This document shows, piece after piece, positions 48,445-58,514 of a stretch of DNA of 64,000 bases. The DNA lies in the NCBI GenBank assembly GCA_022825135.1, contig JAJDYN010000016.1, positions 62,001-126,000 on the forward strand, written 5' to 3'. The notes beneath the pieces were generated by a model that did no database searches, was not told the DNA's origin, and saw only the letters and a program-made list of their open reading frames with translations. Source of the stretch: Gemmatimonadota bacterium. Its GTDB lineage: Bacteria > Gemmatimonadota > Gemmatimonadetes > Longimicrobiales > Gaopeijiaceae. The first letter of the stretch is position 1; every line of letters begins with the position of its first letter. The translations under genes and the position numbers were made by a program.

Positions 48445-50655
48445 TCAGGCCTCGATCCTTCCCGCCTCGCCCTTGCCCTCGCGCCGTTCGACCGTGAGCA
48501 CGCCCTTCACCTGGTTCACGGCCTTGAGCACCTTTTCCAGATGGGCCAGGTCCTCCACCTCCACCACGAACTCGCCGCTCATGCCCGCCTTGTCCGATCG
48601 CACGTCCGCGTTCTGGATGTTGGTACCGGTGTTCGCGATGGCCTTGGCGATATCCGACAGGAGCCCTCGGCGGTCCACGGCCCGCGCCTGAATCTTCACC
48701 ATCCGGGTGTCCCCCTTCTCCGCCGTCCACCGGATCTCGACCCTGCGCTCCGGGTCCTGGGACAGATAGAGGACGTTGGCGCAGTCGGTCCGGTGAATCG
48801 AGATGCCGCGCCCGACCGTGATGTAGCCGATGACATCGTCGCCCGGCACGGGCTGGCAGCACTGCGAGTAGCGCACCATCAGGTTGTCGACGCCCTGGAT
48901 GCGCACGCCCCGGCTGGAGGGACGAATCCTGGCGGCGATGCGCCGCAGCGTGGAGGCCGGCTGGGCGCCGGGATTGGTCTCCTGGTCCGGGAAGAGGGCC
49001 TTGAGCACGGCCGCCGGACCCACGTCCCCCCGCCCCAGCGCCGCCTGCAACTGGTCGAAGTCGGGATAGCCCAGCTGTGCGGCGGCATGGATCTTCGCCT
49101 CGTCGCCCGGCTTGGGGAGGCGCCGCTTGCGCAGCTCCTGCTTCAGGAAGTCCACACCCAGCTGGAGCGCGGAGGCAAACTCCTCCTTGCGGATCCAGCG
49201 GCGGATCTGCCCACGCGCCCGGGAGGTCTTCACGAACGCGAGCCAGTCGCGGTTGGGGCGCTGCTTCGGGTTCTTGATGATCTCGACGGTATCGCCGTTC
49301 TTCAGCTTGCGCGACAGCGGGGCGATGCGTCCGTTCACCCGCGCGCCGGCGCAATGTGATCCGATTTCGCTGTGCACGGAATACGCGAAATCGATCGGAG
49401 TCGCCCCAACCGGAAGCTGCTTGACTTCGCCCTTGGGGGTAAAGACGAAGATCTCTCCCTGAAAGAGGTCCATGCGGAGGAACTCCATGAACTCCTCCGG
49501 CTCGCTCGTGTCCTTCTGCCATTCGAGCACCTGGCGGAACCAGGAGAGAGCTTCTCCGACCTCGTCCTTCCTGGCGGACCCGCCTTCCTTGTAGCGCCAG
49601 TGCGCGGCGATCCCCTGCTCCGCCGTCAGGTGCATCGCCTCGGTGCGGATCTGGATCTCGTAGCGGCGCCCGCGCGGACCGAACACGGTCGTGTGCAGGG
49701 ACTGGTACATGTTGGACTTCGGTGTCGCGATATAGTCGCGGAAGCGCTCCTGCACCGGAGTCCAGCGGTTGTGGATCACGCCGAGCGACGCGTAGCAGTG
49801 CTGCACCGAGTCCGTAATGACGCGCAGTGCGAGCAGATCCTGAATCTCCTCGAAGGGAAGGTCGTTGGCGCGGATCTTCTTGTGGATCGACCACAGGTGC
49901 TTCGGCCTTCCGGTCACGTCCACGAAGGGAATTCCCGCCTCGGTCAGCATGTCCACCAGCGGACGCCTCATCTCCATGATTTGCCGCTCCCGCTCCCGCC
50001 GGCGCTGCTGAATCTTCTTCTTCAGCCGGTTGTACTCGTCGGGTTCGAGAAACTTGAAGGCCAGGTCCTCCAGCTCCCACTTGATGGCCGCCAGCCCCAG
50101 GCGATGGGCGATGGGGGCATATATGTTGCGCGTCTCCAGCGCGATTCGCCTCTGCTTGGGCGGCCGCAGGTGCTCGAGCGTGCGCATGTTGTGGAGCCGG
50201 TCGGCGAGCTTGATGAGGATCACCCGGGCATCCTGGACCATCGACACCAGCAGTTTGCGGTAGTTCTCGACCTGCCGTTCCGCGTTCGACCGGAAGCGCA
50301 CGCGCCCGATCTTGGTCACGCCGTCCACGATGCCCGCGACCTCGGCGCCGAACTGGGCTTCCACATCGGTCAGGTCGACGGCCGTGTCCTCCACCACATC
50401 GTGGATCAGGCCGGCGGCTATGGAAGAGGTATCCAGACGGAGCTCCGCCAGAATGGTGGCGACACCGACGGCGTGGGTGACATAGCGCGCGCCGGAGGCG
50501 CGCCGCTGGCCGGCGTGTGCTTCGGCTGCGACCCGGTAGGCCCGCTCGATCCGGCTGACGTCCAGGCGGTCGGCGTACGCCTCGATGGCCGAAGCAAGAT
50601 GCGCGGGCAGTTTCTGAACCGCGTTCCTGGCAATCGTGGCCGTCGAAGTCACCAT
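48445..50655 (-). CDS. Bifunctional (p)ppGpp synthetase/hydrolase (Rel/SpoT)
   Basis: The 736-residue RSH protein sets the stringent response. It has an intact hydrolase HD region ([15 protein letters not shown] and [12 protein letters not shown], His85/Asp86 and Glu89/Asp90), the synthetase region with [13 protein letters not shown] and the ATP/GTP site [20 protein letters not shown], a TGS domain ([27 protein letters not shown]), a Zn-finger/helical part with [14 protein letters not shown], and a C-terminal ACT domain. With both catalytic regions intact it is bifunctional. The ATG at 50655 is followed by GTG. It is the only RSH gene here. Confidence 0.95.
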   Translation of the reverse strand: MVTSTATIARNAVQKLPAHLASAIEAYADRLDVSRIERAYRVAAEAHAGQRRASGARYVTHAVGVATILAELRLDTSSIAAGLIHDVVEDTAVDLTDVEAQFGAEVAGIVDGVTKIGRVRFRSNAERQVENYRKLLVSMVQDARVILIKLADRLHNMRTLEHLRPPKQRRIALETRNIYAPIAHRLGLAAIKWELEDLAFKFLEPDEYNRLKKKIQQRRRERERQIMEMRRPLVDMLTEAGIPFVDVTGRPKHLWSIHKKIRANDLPFEEIQDLLALRVITDSVQHCYASLGVIHNRWTPVQERFRDYIATPKSNMYQSLHTTVFGPRGRRYEIQIRTEAMHLTAEQGIAAHWRYKEGGSARKDEVGEALSWFRQVLEWQKDTSEPEEFMEFLRMDLFQGEIFVFTPKGEVKQLPVGATPIDFAYSVHSEIGSHCAGARVNGRIAPLSRKLKNGDTVEIIKNPKQRPNRDWLAFVKTSRARGQIRRWIRKEEFASALQLGVDFLKQELRKRRLPKPGDEAKIHAAAQLGYPDFDQLQAALGRGDVGPAAVLKALFPDQETNPGAQPASTLRRIAARIRPSSRGVRIQGVDNLMVRYSQCCQPVPGDDVIGYITVGRGISIHRTDCANVLYLSQDPERRVEIRWTAEKGDTRMVKIQARAVDRRGLLSDIAKAIANTGTNIQNADVRSDKAGMSGEFVVEVEDLAHLEKVLKAVNQVKGVLTVERREGKGEAGRIEA

Positions 50656-50798
50656 TATCGGGACCCTGCAAGTGAGACAGCAGTGTGCGGAGTCGTTCGA
50701 ACTACGCTCGACCAGTGAACATAATCGCCCGCCGGGTTATCCGCAGGGAAGGGCACGCACGCGGCGGGGCGCCGCCGGGTGCCGCGACCGGCCGTCCG

Positions 50799-51470
50799 CT
50801 ACATCAGGCCGTCCTGGGCCAGGGAGCGAAATGCCTCGCCCGCGATGATGACGTGGTCGAGCACCGGAATCCCCACTGTGCGGCCCGCCGCCGACAGCTG
50901 CCGCGTGACCTCGCGGTCCTCGGCGGAGGGTGACGGGTTTCCGGATGGGTGGTTGTGCACCAGAATGACCGCTGCCGCGCTCTCCACGATCGCCTCGCGC
51001 AACACCTCCCGCGGATGGATGAGAGAGGCGTCCAGGATTCCGCGCGTGATCAGCACCTCGCGCAGCACGCCGTGCTGGCTGTTGAGCAGAAGAGCGTGAA
51101 ACTCCTCGTGGCGCAGGTCGCGCAACCGGGGAGCCATGCGCGCATAGATGTCGCCGGGGCCGCGAATCGGGTCGCGGGTGGAAAGGCGCTCCCTGACCCC
51201 CCGGCGACCCAGTTCCAGCGCCGCCAGCACCCTCGCGGCGGTCGCCCCTCCGACGCCCGCCACGCCCTCCAGGAGCCCGGCGGGGGCCGATCCCATGCGC
51301 GCCAGCGATCCTCCGCAGCGCCGCAGCAGGGCGTCCGCCACGTCCATCGCGCTCGCGCCCCTGCTTCCGCTGCCCACCACGAGCGAGAGTAGCTCGCGGG
51401 TCGCCAGCCCGTGTACGCCCACCTCCCGCAGGCGTTCGCGCGGGCGGTCGCCGCGCGGCCATTCGCGCAT
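50799..51470 (-). CDS. radC: RadC-family JAMM/MPN domain protein
   Basis: The 223-residue protein has a helix-hairpin-helix N-terminus (about 10-90; ATRELLSLVVGSG, LEGVAGVGGATAARVLAALELG) and a C-terminal MPN domain with the metal-binding motif HNHPSG at 172-177, serine and Asp185 downstream. RadC was long assumed to act in repair; its true role is unsettled. The ATG at 51470 gives the normal DRPRERL start; a GTG at 51506 overlaps secA. Confidence 0.9.
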   Translation of the reverse strand: MREWPRGDRPRERLREVGVHGLATRELLSLVVGSGSRGASAMDVADALLRRCGGSLARMGSAPAGLLEGVAGVGGATAARVLAALELGRRGVRERLSTRDPIRGPGDIYARMAPRLRDLRHEEFHALLLNSQHGVLREVLITRGILDASLIHPREVLREAIVESAAAVILVHNHPSGNPSPSAEDREVTRQLSAAGRTVGIPVLDHVIIAGEAFRSLAQDGLM

Positions 51471-51484
51471 CGGGCGGGGGGTTG

Positions 51485-54400
51485 TCAGGCGGCGCGCCCG
51501 TGACACTTCTTGTATTTCTTCCCCGAGCCGCAGGGACAGGGCGCGTTGCGCCCCGGGCGGGCCTCGACGGTGACCGGCCGGGACCTGCGCGCCTCCCCGC
51601 GGTTGGTGGCCAGGGCGGCTACGTCTGTCGCGGGACCGGTAGCGGCGCGCGCGCTCCGGGCGATGCCGGTCGCATCGACTCCTCCCGACACGCCCGCCCG
51701 GCGGGAGACCGGAGCGGCCGGCCGCGCGCGGGTGGTGGCGGCCGATGTCTCCTGCGGGCCCGTATACGTGAGGCGCTGGCCTCCCATCGGGCGCCGCCGC
51801 ACCATCGGCTGCTGCTCGACCCGCGCCCGCAGGATGAGCGACGCCAGCGTCTTGCGCAGATCATGCATGAGGTCCACGAACATGTCGTAGGCCTCTTTCT
51901 TGTATTCGACCAGGGGGTCCTTCTGCCCCCAGCTGCGGTACGAGATGGACGCCTTGAGGTGGTCGAGGTCGTACAGGTGATCCTTCCACTTCTGGTCGAT
52001 CACCGACAGCAGGATGTAGGAAGTGACGCGTTCCGCCGTCTCGCCGAATCCCTCCAGCTTGCGCTGGAAGGCGTCCCTTCCGGCCTGGTTGACAAGTGCC
52101 GCCAGGTCCTCGTGGTCCAGATCCGGAACCGACTCGTCCTCGTCGGGCAGATCGTTCACGAGCACCAGGAATTCGAGCAGCAGGCGGCGCTTGAGGCCGG
52201 CCAGGTCCCATTCCTCCTCGGGGCTGGAAGCGGGCACATACTCGTCCAGAGTGCTCCCGAGGGCGTATTCGATCATCTCCCAGATCTCGCCCTTGAGATC
52301 CTCTCCTCCCTCCAGCGCGAACAGGCGCAGGTCGTAGATGACCTCGCGCTGCTGGTTCATGACATCGTCGTAGTCGAGAAGCCGCTTTCGCGCCTCGAAG
52401 TTGTTCCCCTCCACGCGCATCTGCGCCCTTCCGATCGAGCGCGTGACCAGGGGATGCGCGATCACCTCGCCTTCTTCGGCACCGAGCTTCTCCATGGCGC
52501 CCGCCACGCGGTCCGACATGAACAGGCGCATCAGGTCGTCTTCGAGCGAGAGGAAAAACTGCGAGGTTCCCGGGTCGCCCTGGCGTCCGGCGCGCCCCCT
52601 GAGCTGGCGATCGATGCGGCGCGAGTCGTGCCGCGCCGATCCGAGAATATGGAGGCCGCCGATCTCGACGACGAAGTCGTCCGGCTTCTTCTCCAGGTCC
52701 ACGGTGACCCGGCGTGGATCGACCGGATAGAGTTCGTCCAGGTCGAGCCCGCGGGCACGCGCCCAGCCCACGGTGCGCGCGTCCCTGACCCCCTCGCCCA
52801 GTTTGATGTCGGTGCCGCGCCCGGCCATGTTGGTGGCGATGGTCACCGCCCCCGGGCGCCCCGCCTCGGCCACGATCTCGGCCTCCCGGAGGTGCTGCTT
52901 CGCGTTGAGCACGTTGTGGCGTATGCCGCGTCGCTTGAGCATGCGGGAGAGCGTCTCCGAGACATCCACGTTCGTGGTACCGACCAGCACGGGCAGCTCC
53001 AGCCGGTTGAAATGCTGGATCTCATCCATGAGCGCGTTGTACTTCTCGCGCACCGTGCGGAAGATGAGGTCGTCGCGGTCGTCCCGGATGACCGGCCGGT
53101 TGGTCGGGATGACCATCACGTCCAGGCCGTAGATCTGGTGGAATTCGTTCTCCTCCGTCTCCGCGGTTCCGGTCATCCCCGCGAGCTTGTCGTACATGCG
53201 GAAATAGTTCTGGATGGTGATGGTGGCGAGCGTCTGGGTCTCGCCCCGCACCTCCACCCCCTCCTTCGCCTCCACCGCCTGGTGCAGCCCGTCGCTCCAC
53301 CGCCGGCCCGGCATTTGCCGCCCGGTGAACTCGTCCACGATCACCACCGCGCCGTTCTCGCCCAGGATGTACTGCTCGTTGCGATGATAGAGCGCGTATG
53401 CCTTCAGCAACTGGTGAATGACGTGGATCTTCTGGCTCTTGGTCGCGTACTCGCCCTCGAGCGCCTGAATGCGCTCCCGCCGGTCGTCCACCGAGAGCGC
53501 CTCATCCTGCTCGAGCTCCCCCATTGCCTCGGAGAGATCCGGCACCACGAACGCGTCGGGATCTCCCGGCGACAACGTGTCCAGGCCCTTGTCCGAGAGG
53601 TGCACGTTGTGCCCCTTCTCATCCATCGCGAACAGCAGGAGCTCGTCGATCTCGTGCAGGCGCTTCTCGCGCATGTAGTCGCCTTCGACCTTCTGCACCA
53701 GCTTCTGAATCCCCGGATCCTCGGCGAAGAGCTTGAGCAGGCGCTTGTTCCTCGGCGTGCCCCGCTTGACTGCCAGCAGGCTCTCGCCGGCGGCGTGCTC
53801 GTTGCCCGCCTCCAGTTCACGGTTCGCCGCGGCCACCAGCTCACCCGTGATCTTCGACTGCTGCCTGTAGAGTCTTCCCACCAGCGGCGCCATCTGCTTG
53901 AACGGCGTCGAGGTGTCGCGGCCGACCGGTCCGGAGATGATCAGCGGCGTTCGAGCCTCGTCGATGAGGATGGAGTCCACCTCGTCGATGATCGCGAAGG
54001 GATGCCCGCGCTGTACCCGCTGCGCCAGGTCGTGGACCATGTTGTCGCGCAGGTAGTCGAACCCGAACTCGTTGTTGGTCCCGTAGGTGATGTCCGCCAG
54101 GTACGCCTGCCGCCGCTCCTCCGAACCGGGCTGGTGCTCGTCGATCACATCCGTGGTGAGGCCCAGCGACTCGTAGATGTAGCCCATCCACTGGGCGTCA
54201 CGGCGGGCCAGGTAGGAGTTGACGGTGACGAGGTGCGCTCCCCTCCCGGCCAGGGAGTTCAGGTAGAGCGGCATCGTCGCCACCAGGGTCTTCCCTTCAC
54301 CGGTGGCCATTTCCGCGGCCTTCCCCTGGTGGAGCGCGATGGCTCCGATCAACTGGACATCGTAGGGGATCATGTCCCAGACCAGGTCGTGCCCGGTCAC

Positions 54401-54781
54401 CCGCACCGTGGATCCGACGAGTCTTCGGCACGCCTCCTTGACGACGGCAAAAGCCTCGGGAAGGATGTCGTCGAGAGCCTCTTCGAGTTCGGCGAGGTAG
54501 TCCTTGTCGAGTTCGGCGATCCTGAGGCCGAGGCTCTCCCGCTCGGACGGATCCTGGGACCGACTCTTGCGTTCACGAAGGTCCTGCGCCTGGTCGAGAA
54601 CGGGACCTGTCCGTTCCCGGATACGCGCACGAAACTCGTCCGTCTTGCCGCACAGCTCGTCCCGCGAGATCCCGGACAGACCCTCGTATATCTCGTTGAT
54701 CTCGTCGACCAGGGGCTGGAGCTTCCGCGCTTCCCGGGCGTGCCGATCTCCGAATACCTTCCTGGCGAATGCCTTGATCAT
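51485..54781 (-). CDS. secA: Preprotein translocase ATPase SecA
   Basis: SecA drives Sec-dependent export. The 1098-residue protein has the DEAD motor with the Walker A MATGEGKT at 158-165, DYLRDNMV, the preprotein-binding region, NMAGRGTDIKLG and QLRGRAGRQGDPG, a helical scaffold, and a C-terminal zinc motif CPCGSGKKYKKCHG preceded by an Ala/Arg/Thr-rich linker of about 100 residues. It is longer than the 901-residue E. coli form, with an insertion in the DEAD half (about 300-420). The start overlaps nadD by 4 bp (ATGA). Confidence 0.98.
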   Translation of the reverse strand: MIKAFARKVFGDRHAREARKLQPLVDEINEIYEGLSGISRDELCGKTDEFRARIRERTGPVLDQAQDLRERKSRSQDPSERESLGLRIAELDKDYLAELEEALDDILPEAFAVVKEACRRLVGSTVRVTGHDLVWDMIPYDVQLIGAIALHQGKAAEMATGEGKTLVATMPLYLNSLAGRGAHLVTVNSYLARRDAQWMGYIYESLGLTTDVIDEHQPGSEERRQAYLADITYGTNNEFGFDYLRDNMVHDLAQRVQRGHPFAIIDEVDSILIDEARTPLIISGPVGRDTSTPFKQMAPLVGRLYRQQSKITGELVAAANRELEAGNEHAAGESLLAVKRGTPRNKRLLKLFAEDPGIQKLVQKVEGDYMREKRLHEIDELLLFAMDEKGHNVHLSDKGLDTLSPGDPDAFVVPDLSEAMGELEQDEALSVDDRRERIQALEGEYATKSQKIHVIHQLLKAYALYHRNEQYILGENGAVVIVDEFTGRQMPGRRWSDGLHQAVEAKEGVEVRGETQTLATITIQNYFRMYDKLAGMTGTAETEENEFHQIYGLDVMVIPTNRPVIRDDRDDLIFRTVREKYNALMDEIQHFNRLELPVLVGTTNVDVSETLSRMLKRRGIRHNVLNAKQHLREAEIVAEAGRPGAVTIATNMAGRGTDIKLGEGVRDARTVGWARARGLDLDELYPVDPRRVTVDLEKKPDDFVVEIGGLHILGSARHDSRRIDRQLRGRAGRQGDPGTSQFFLSLEDDLMRLFMSDRVAGAMEKLGAEEGEVIAHPLVTRSIGRAQMRVEGNNFEARKRLLDYDDVMNQQREVIYDLRLFALEGGEDLKGEIWEMIEYALGSTLDEYVPASSPEEEWDLAGLKRRLLLEFLVLVNDLPDEDESVPDLDHEDLAALVNQAGRDAFQRKLEGFGETAERVTSYILLSVIDQKWKDHLYDLDHLKASISYRSWGQKDPLVEYKKEAYDMFVDLMHDLRKTLASLILRARVEQQPMVRRRPMGGQRLTYTGPQETSAATTRARPAAPVSRRAGVSGGVDATGIARSARAATGPATDVAALATNRGEARRSRPVTVEARPGRNAPCPCGSGKKYKKCHGRAA

Positions 54782-55476
54782 CGTTCCGTCCAGCGCGTCG
54801 CGCGCGTCATGGCATGGCGGCGACCGGCTCGGGCAGCGCCGGAGGCCACCCTCCCGGCCGCGATGCAGGCGCGGTCCGCGTACGGGTACAGCCCCTCCCG
54901 CTTCACGATGGCGCGGACCGGGTCCGGCACCAGGTACCGAAGCCGGCGTCCCTCGCCGAGCCGGGTCCGAATCTCGCTCGACGAAACGTCGATCCGGGTG
55001 ACGGGCAACTGCTCATGTTCCACTCCGGGGGTCGTAATCCGTCCGAAGGAGCCGCCACCGGGCACCATGACAACGACCCGCGCCAGGCGCGCGATCTCCT
55101 CGGGTTCCCGCCAGCTGCGGAAGGCCGCCGCCTGATCGGGGCCGATCAGCAGGAAGAGGCGGGTCGCGGGATCGGCGCTCAAGAGCTCCCGCAGCGTGTC
55201 GACCGTATAGGACCTGCCCTTCCGGCGAACCTCCCGGTCGCTGACCCGAAAGCGTTCGTCACCGGCCACGGCCGCCCTGGTCATCTCCAGGCGAACCTCG
55301 GGGGCCGAAAGTCGCCACGGACGCTTGTGGGGAGGATGCCCGCACGGGATCCAGACGACGCGGTGCACGGGAAGAGCGTCGAAGGCGTCCTGCGCAACCG
55401 TCAGGTGCCCGATGTGCGGCGGGTCGAAGGTTCCCCCGAAGAGCGCAATGCCCCCGGACGCGCGCTCATCCGACAT
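54778..55476 (-). CDS. nadD: Nicotinate-nucleotide adenylyltransferase
   Basis: NadD adenylylates nicotinate mononucleotide for NAD synthesis. The 232-residue protein has IALFGGTFDPPHIGHLTVAQ near the N-terminus (HxGH motif), IPCGHPPHKRP, LLIGPDQAAAFRSWREPEEIARLARVVVM and the C-terminal DVSSSEIRTRLGEGRRLRYLVPDPV. The ATG at 55476 has AGGAGG six bases upstream; the GTG one codon earlier is too close. It overlaps bamD at the start and secA at the end. The last ~25 residues are atypical. Confidence 0.94.
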   Translation of the reverse strand: MSDERASGGIALFGGTFDPPHIGHLTVAQDAFDALPVHRVVWIPCGHPPHKRPWRLSAPEVRLEMTRAAVAGDERFRVSDREVRRKGRSYTVDTLRELLSADPATRLFLLIGPDQAAAFRSWREPEEIARLARVVVMVPGGGSFGRITTPGVEHEQLPVTRIDVSSSEIRTRLGEGRRLRYLVPDPVRAIVKREGLYPYADRACIAAGRVASGAARAGRRHAMTRATRWTER

Positions 55477-56227
55477 CACGGACCTCCTCCGCCTCCGGTG
55501 AATCCGGATACCGGTCGAGCAGCCTCTGGCGCGCCTCGGTCGCCTCTTCTTCGTACTCCAGGCGCTGGTAGGTGCGATAGATGAAGAGCAGCGCGGCCGG
55601 GGCCGCGGTGGTATCGGGATAGCTCTCGAGCGCCTGCTCGAAGTAGATGAGCCCGGAATCCAGCAAGCTGCGCCTGAAGTAGAACTCGCCCCGGTTGACG
55701 TCCCGCCACGCCAGCTTCTCCACCATGACGCTGCGGATGGAATCGGCTTCCGCGGCCTCCGCCGTTCCCGGGTAGTCGAGCGCCACCGCCTGGCAGGACG
55801 ACAGGGCCTGCACGGTATACTGCTGGTCCCGGTCGAGGATCGGAGACAGGCGCGAGTGCGAACGGCAAAGCCCCAGCGCGGCGTCGGTCATGAGTTCATG
55901 GGTCGGATAGGTGCTCGAAAAGCGAACAAACTCGGAGTTGGCGGTGATGTAGTCACCTTTGTTGAGATAGGCCTGCGCCAGCAGCATGCGGGCCTCGGCC
56001 ATCTGGTCGAAGCCCGGCGCTCCCTGCACCAGCCTCTCAAGAGCCGTCACGGCTTCATCCCAGTCCTCGCGATCGAACGCCTCCTGCGAATACTCGAGGA
56101 GTTGAGAGGCCGTCAATCCAAAATACGGCGGGGTGGATGAGCAGGCGGCACACAGGCATACGACCAGTGCGGACAGCACCGAGGTGCGCCTGCTGCGGTA
56201 CGCACGACTTCCGCTCATCATCGGCAC
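55466..56227 (-). CDS. bamD: Outer-membrane assembly lipoprotein BamD
   Basis: BamD is the essential lipoprotein of the BAM complex. The 253-residue protein has a lipoprotein signal (VLSALVVCLCAAC, lipobox CAAC), then TPRs (QEAFDREDWDEAVTALERLVQGAPGFDQMAEARMLLAQAYLNKGDYITANSEFVRFSSTYPTHELMTDAALGLCRSH, and more). The GTG at 56227 has AGGAG six bases upstream; the tandem ATGs at 56221 and 56218 are alternatives. The 3' end overlaps nadD. E. coli BamD is similar in length (245). Confidence 0.85.
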   Translation of the reverse strand: MPMMSGSRAYRSRRTSVLSALVVCLCAACSSTPPYFGLTASQLLEYSQEAFDREDWDEAVTALERLVQGAPGFDQMAEARMLLAQAYLNKGDYITANSEFVRFSSTYPTHELMTDAALGLCRSHSRLSPILDRDQQYTVQALSSCQAVALDYPGTAEAAEADSIRSVMVEKLAWRDVNRGEFYFRRSLLDSGLIYFEQALESYPDTTAAPAALLFIYRTYQRLEYEEEATEARQRLLDRYPDSPEAEEVRDVG

Positions 56228-56309
56228 CGAAATCTCCTGAAAAGCACCAACGCCGGTTCCCCTGGTGAAGGATCGCGAAAGAAGGCGGGCGCGTCCATGA
56301 ACGGATGAC

Positions 56310-57446
56310 TCATCCTGCCCGGTAAAAGTCGCGAATCGCCCGCGCAACCCGTGTTGCACGTGCCGCCCCGAGCTCCGGGAACACGGGAAGGCTGACCACC
56401 TCACCGCACGCAGCCTCGGCCACCGGAAGATCGCCGGGGCGATAGCCGAGTTCCGCGAAGCAGGGCTGCAGGTGAAGCGGTCGCGGATAGTAAAGCCCGG
56501 TTTCCAGTCCTCTCTGGCGCAGGTGGTTCCGAAGCAGGTCCCTCTCGCGCGCCCGAATGGTGTATTGATGGTAGGTGTGGAAGTTCCCGGACCGAACCGC
56601 GGGGCGGAGGACGCCGGAGATCCCGGCCAGCATCTCGTCGTATATCGCGGCGTTGGTCCGGCGGGCCTCCGTCCAGCCGTTCAGCCGGGGCAGCTTGGCG
56701 TGCAGCACCGCGGCCTGCAGGGCATCGAGGCGGCTGTTCACGCCGACCGCGTCGTAGCGCCCACCCCTCACCCCGCCGTGCGCGCGCAGCCTGCGAAGCC
56801 GCCGCGCGAGCGCGTCGTCGTCGGTGACGATCAGACCGCCATCGCCGAATCCTCCCAGGTTCTTGGTAGGAAAGAAGCTGACGGTCCCCGCCGTTCCGGA
56901 AGCCCCTGCGAACGCGACCTCACCTCCGGGCGTCCGCTGCCAGGCGCCGAGCGCCTGGGCCGCGTCCTCGACCACCCGGGCGCCCCGTTCACGCGCGAGC
57001 TCGAGCAATTCGGCCATGGGGGCCATCTGTCCGAACAGATGCACGGGAAGGACGACCCGGGTGCGATCGCTCCAGCACGCGCGCACGGTGTCGGCGTCCA
57101 GGTTGAAGGTCTCCGGGTCCACGTCGCAGAAGACAGGGCGGAGGCCGGCGTTCCATACCGCTCCCGCGGTCCCGAAGAAGGTAAAGGCGGGCACGATCAC
57201 CTCGTCGGAACGACCGAGCCCGAGGGCGCGCAACACGAGCCAGATGGCGTCGGTGCCGTTGGCGCATCCCACGGCGTGACGCACGCCGACACACTCCGCC
57301 ACGGCCTTCTCGAACGCCTCGACCGCAGGTCCCAGCACGAATATCTGGCTTTCGACCACCTCGGCCAGCGCGCGATCGATATCCGCCCGCATGGTGTCGT
57401 ACTGCGCCGGCAGGTCGATCAATGGAGTGCGTGTCAGCACGCCCAC
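56310..57446 (-). CDS. DegT/DnrJ/EryC1/StrS-family sugar aminotransferase
   Basis: The 378-residue PLP enzyme transfers an amino group to a nucleotide-linked keto-sugar. Motifs: NGTDAIWLVLRALGLGRSDEVIVPAFTFFGTAGAV, VEDAAQALGA with Asp161 and Gln164, and SFFPTKNLGGFGDGG with Schiff-base Lys195; the NSRLDALQAAVLHAKL and HQYTIRA stretches follow. The GTG overlaps the TPR gene stop by 13 bp. The nucleotide-sugar dehydrogenase two genes upstream suggests a shared amino-uronic sugar route (inference). The exact sugar is unknown. Confidence 0.9.
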   Translation of the reverse strand: MGVLTRTPLIDLPAQYDTMRADIDRALAEVVESQIFVLGPAVEAFEKAVAECVGVRHAVGCANGTDAIWLVLRALGLGRSDEVIVPAFTFFGTAGAVWNAGLRPVFCDVDPETFNLDADTVRACWSDRTRVVLPVHLFGQMAPMAELLELARERGARVVEDAAQALGAWQRTPGGEVAFAGASGTAGTVSFFPTKNLGGFGDGGLIVTDDDALARRLRRLRAHGGVRGGRYDAVGVNSRLDALQAAVLHAKLPRLNGWTEARRTNAAIYDEMLAGISGVLRPAVRSGNFHTYHQYTIRARERDLLRNHLRQRGLETGLYYPRPLHLQPCFAELGYRPGDLPVAEAACGEVVSLPVFPELGAARATRVARAIRDFYRAG

Positions 57447-58447
57447 TCAAGATCTTCCGGCCATCCCGGAGGCCCGCTGCGCCGACCCGCCTCCTCCTCC
57501 ATCGCCCCACGACCGCGGTCGTCGCCGACGGACACCCCGAAGCGCAGCTGGTCGATCCAGTGCTCGGCTCGCCGGGCGAGCGCCCGTGACGCCGACGGAT
57601 CCTCCCGCGCCGCCCCCGCGAAGGCATCCACGGCCTCGTCGCAGCGGGCGAAGGACACCAGCAGTTCGCCCAGCTCGAAATAGGCCCGGGCGAGGTGGGT
57701 CCGGGGTTCGCCCCGAGCCACGGTTTCCTGAATCAGGGTCAGAGCCCCCTCGTGGTCGCCGTCATCCCGGTATTCCTGCGCGAGATCGTAGGAGCACTTG
57801 CCGATATGCCATCCGGCATCCCGCTGCTGTCGTGTCGGCACCGTCTCCACGAACCGCCAGTAGAAGGCGAGAGCGGACTCGCAGGCCCCCACTTCCTCGT
57901 AGGCGAGCGCGGTCTCGTACAGCACCTCCGGCACCGAGTCACCCGAGAGGGCGCGCTGGAAGAAGACCAGCGCGCGCGCGTGTTCCCCGTTGGCCGCGTA
58001 GTGCGATGCCAGGGGAAAGGCCAGACGGGCAAAGTTGACATCCGGATTGAGTTCCGCGGCGGCTTCGAGCGCGGACGCCAGGGCAAAGCGATCCGCCTGC
58101 TGCTGGGCGGTGCGTGCCAGGCGAACCAGGTCGGAGACCGCCTGGTCGACCAGATCGGGCTGGACGTCGATGGCGCGCCGGTAGGCCTGCCTGGCCTCGT
58201 CCACCCGTCCCAGGCGGGCGTAGGCATGCGCCACGCGCAGATGCGCGTCCCCGGAATCGGCTCCGCGGCGCGCGGCCAGCCGGTATTCGGCGAGCGCTTC
58301 CTCGTAGTCGCCATGCGCCCAGGCCTGATCACCGCGCAGGGTCGCGCCGTCCTCCGCGGCACGCGTCACGCAGGCGGATGCCGCGAGGGCGATCAGGCAG
58401 CCCCGCCGCAACCATCCGGCGACCTTGTCTCTTCCGTGCTCAAACAT
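57434..58447 (-). CDS. Tetratricopeptide-repeat lipoprotein
   Basis: The 337-residue protein has a lipoprotein signal (GWLRRGCLIALAASAC, lipobox SAC) and about six TPRs (DQAWAHGDYEEALAEYRLAARRGADSGDAHLRVAHAYARLGRVDEARQAYRRAI, and further repeats to about 300). The ATG at 58447 is preceded by GGGGA. It lies between a nucleotide-sugar dehydrogenase and an aminotransferase, and may scaffold a polysaccharide or envelope assembly complex (inference). No catalytic motif is seen. Confidence 0.75.
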   Translation of the reverse strand: MFEHGRDKVAGWLRRGCLIALAASACVTRAAEDGATLRGDQAWAHGDYEEALAEYRLAARRGADSGDAHLRVAHAYARLGRVDEARQAYRRAIDVQPDLVDQAVSDLVRLARTAQQQADRFALASALEAAAELNPDVNFARLAFPLASHYAANGEHARALVFFQRALSGDSVPEVLYETALAYEEVGACESALAFYWRFVETVPTRQQRDAGWHIGKCSYDLAQEYRDDGDHEGALTLIQETVARGEPRTHLARAYFELGELLVSFARCDEAVDAFAGAAREDPSASRALARRAEHWIDQLRFGVSVGDDRGRGAMEEEAGRRSGPPGWPEDLEWAC

Positions 58448-58514
58448 GCGTCCCCTACCGGGATCGCGCCCCACAGGTTCCGGGATGGAGGCCGCGTCGC
58501 ATCGGCCGCGGTGA

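Noticed and set aside
50680..50720. GTTCGAAC-like sequence resembling a tRNA T-arm
   Set aside because: No acceptor stem, anticodon arm or CCA-compatible flank can be formed around it; it lies in the leader of the rel gene.
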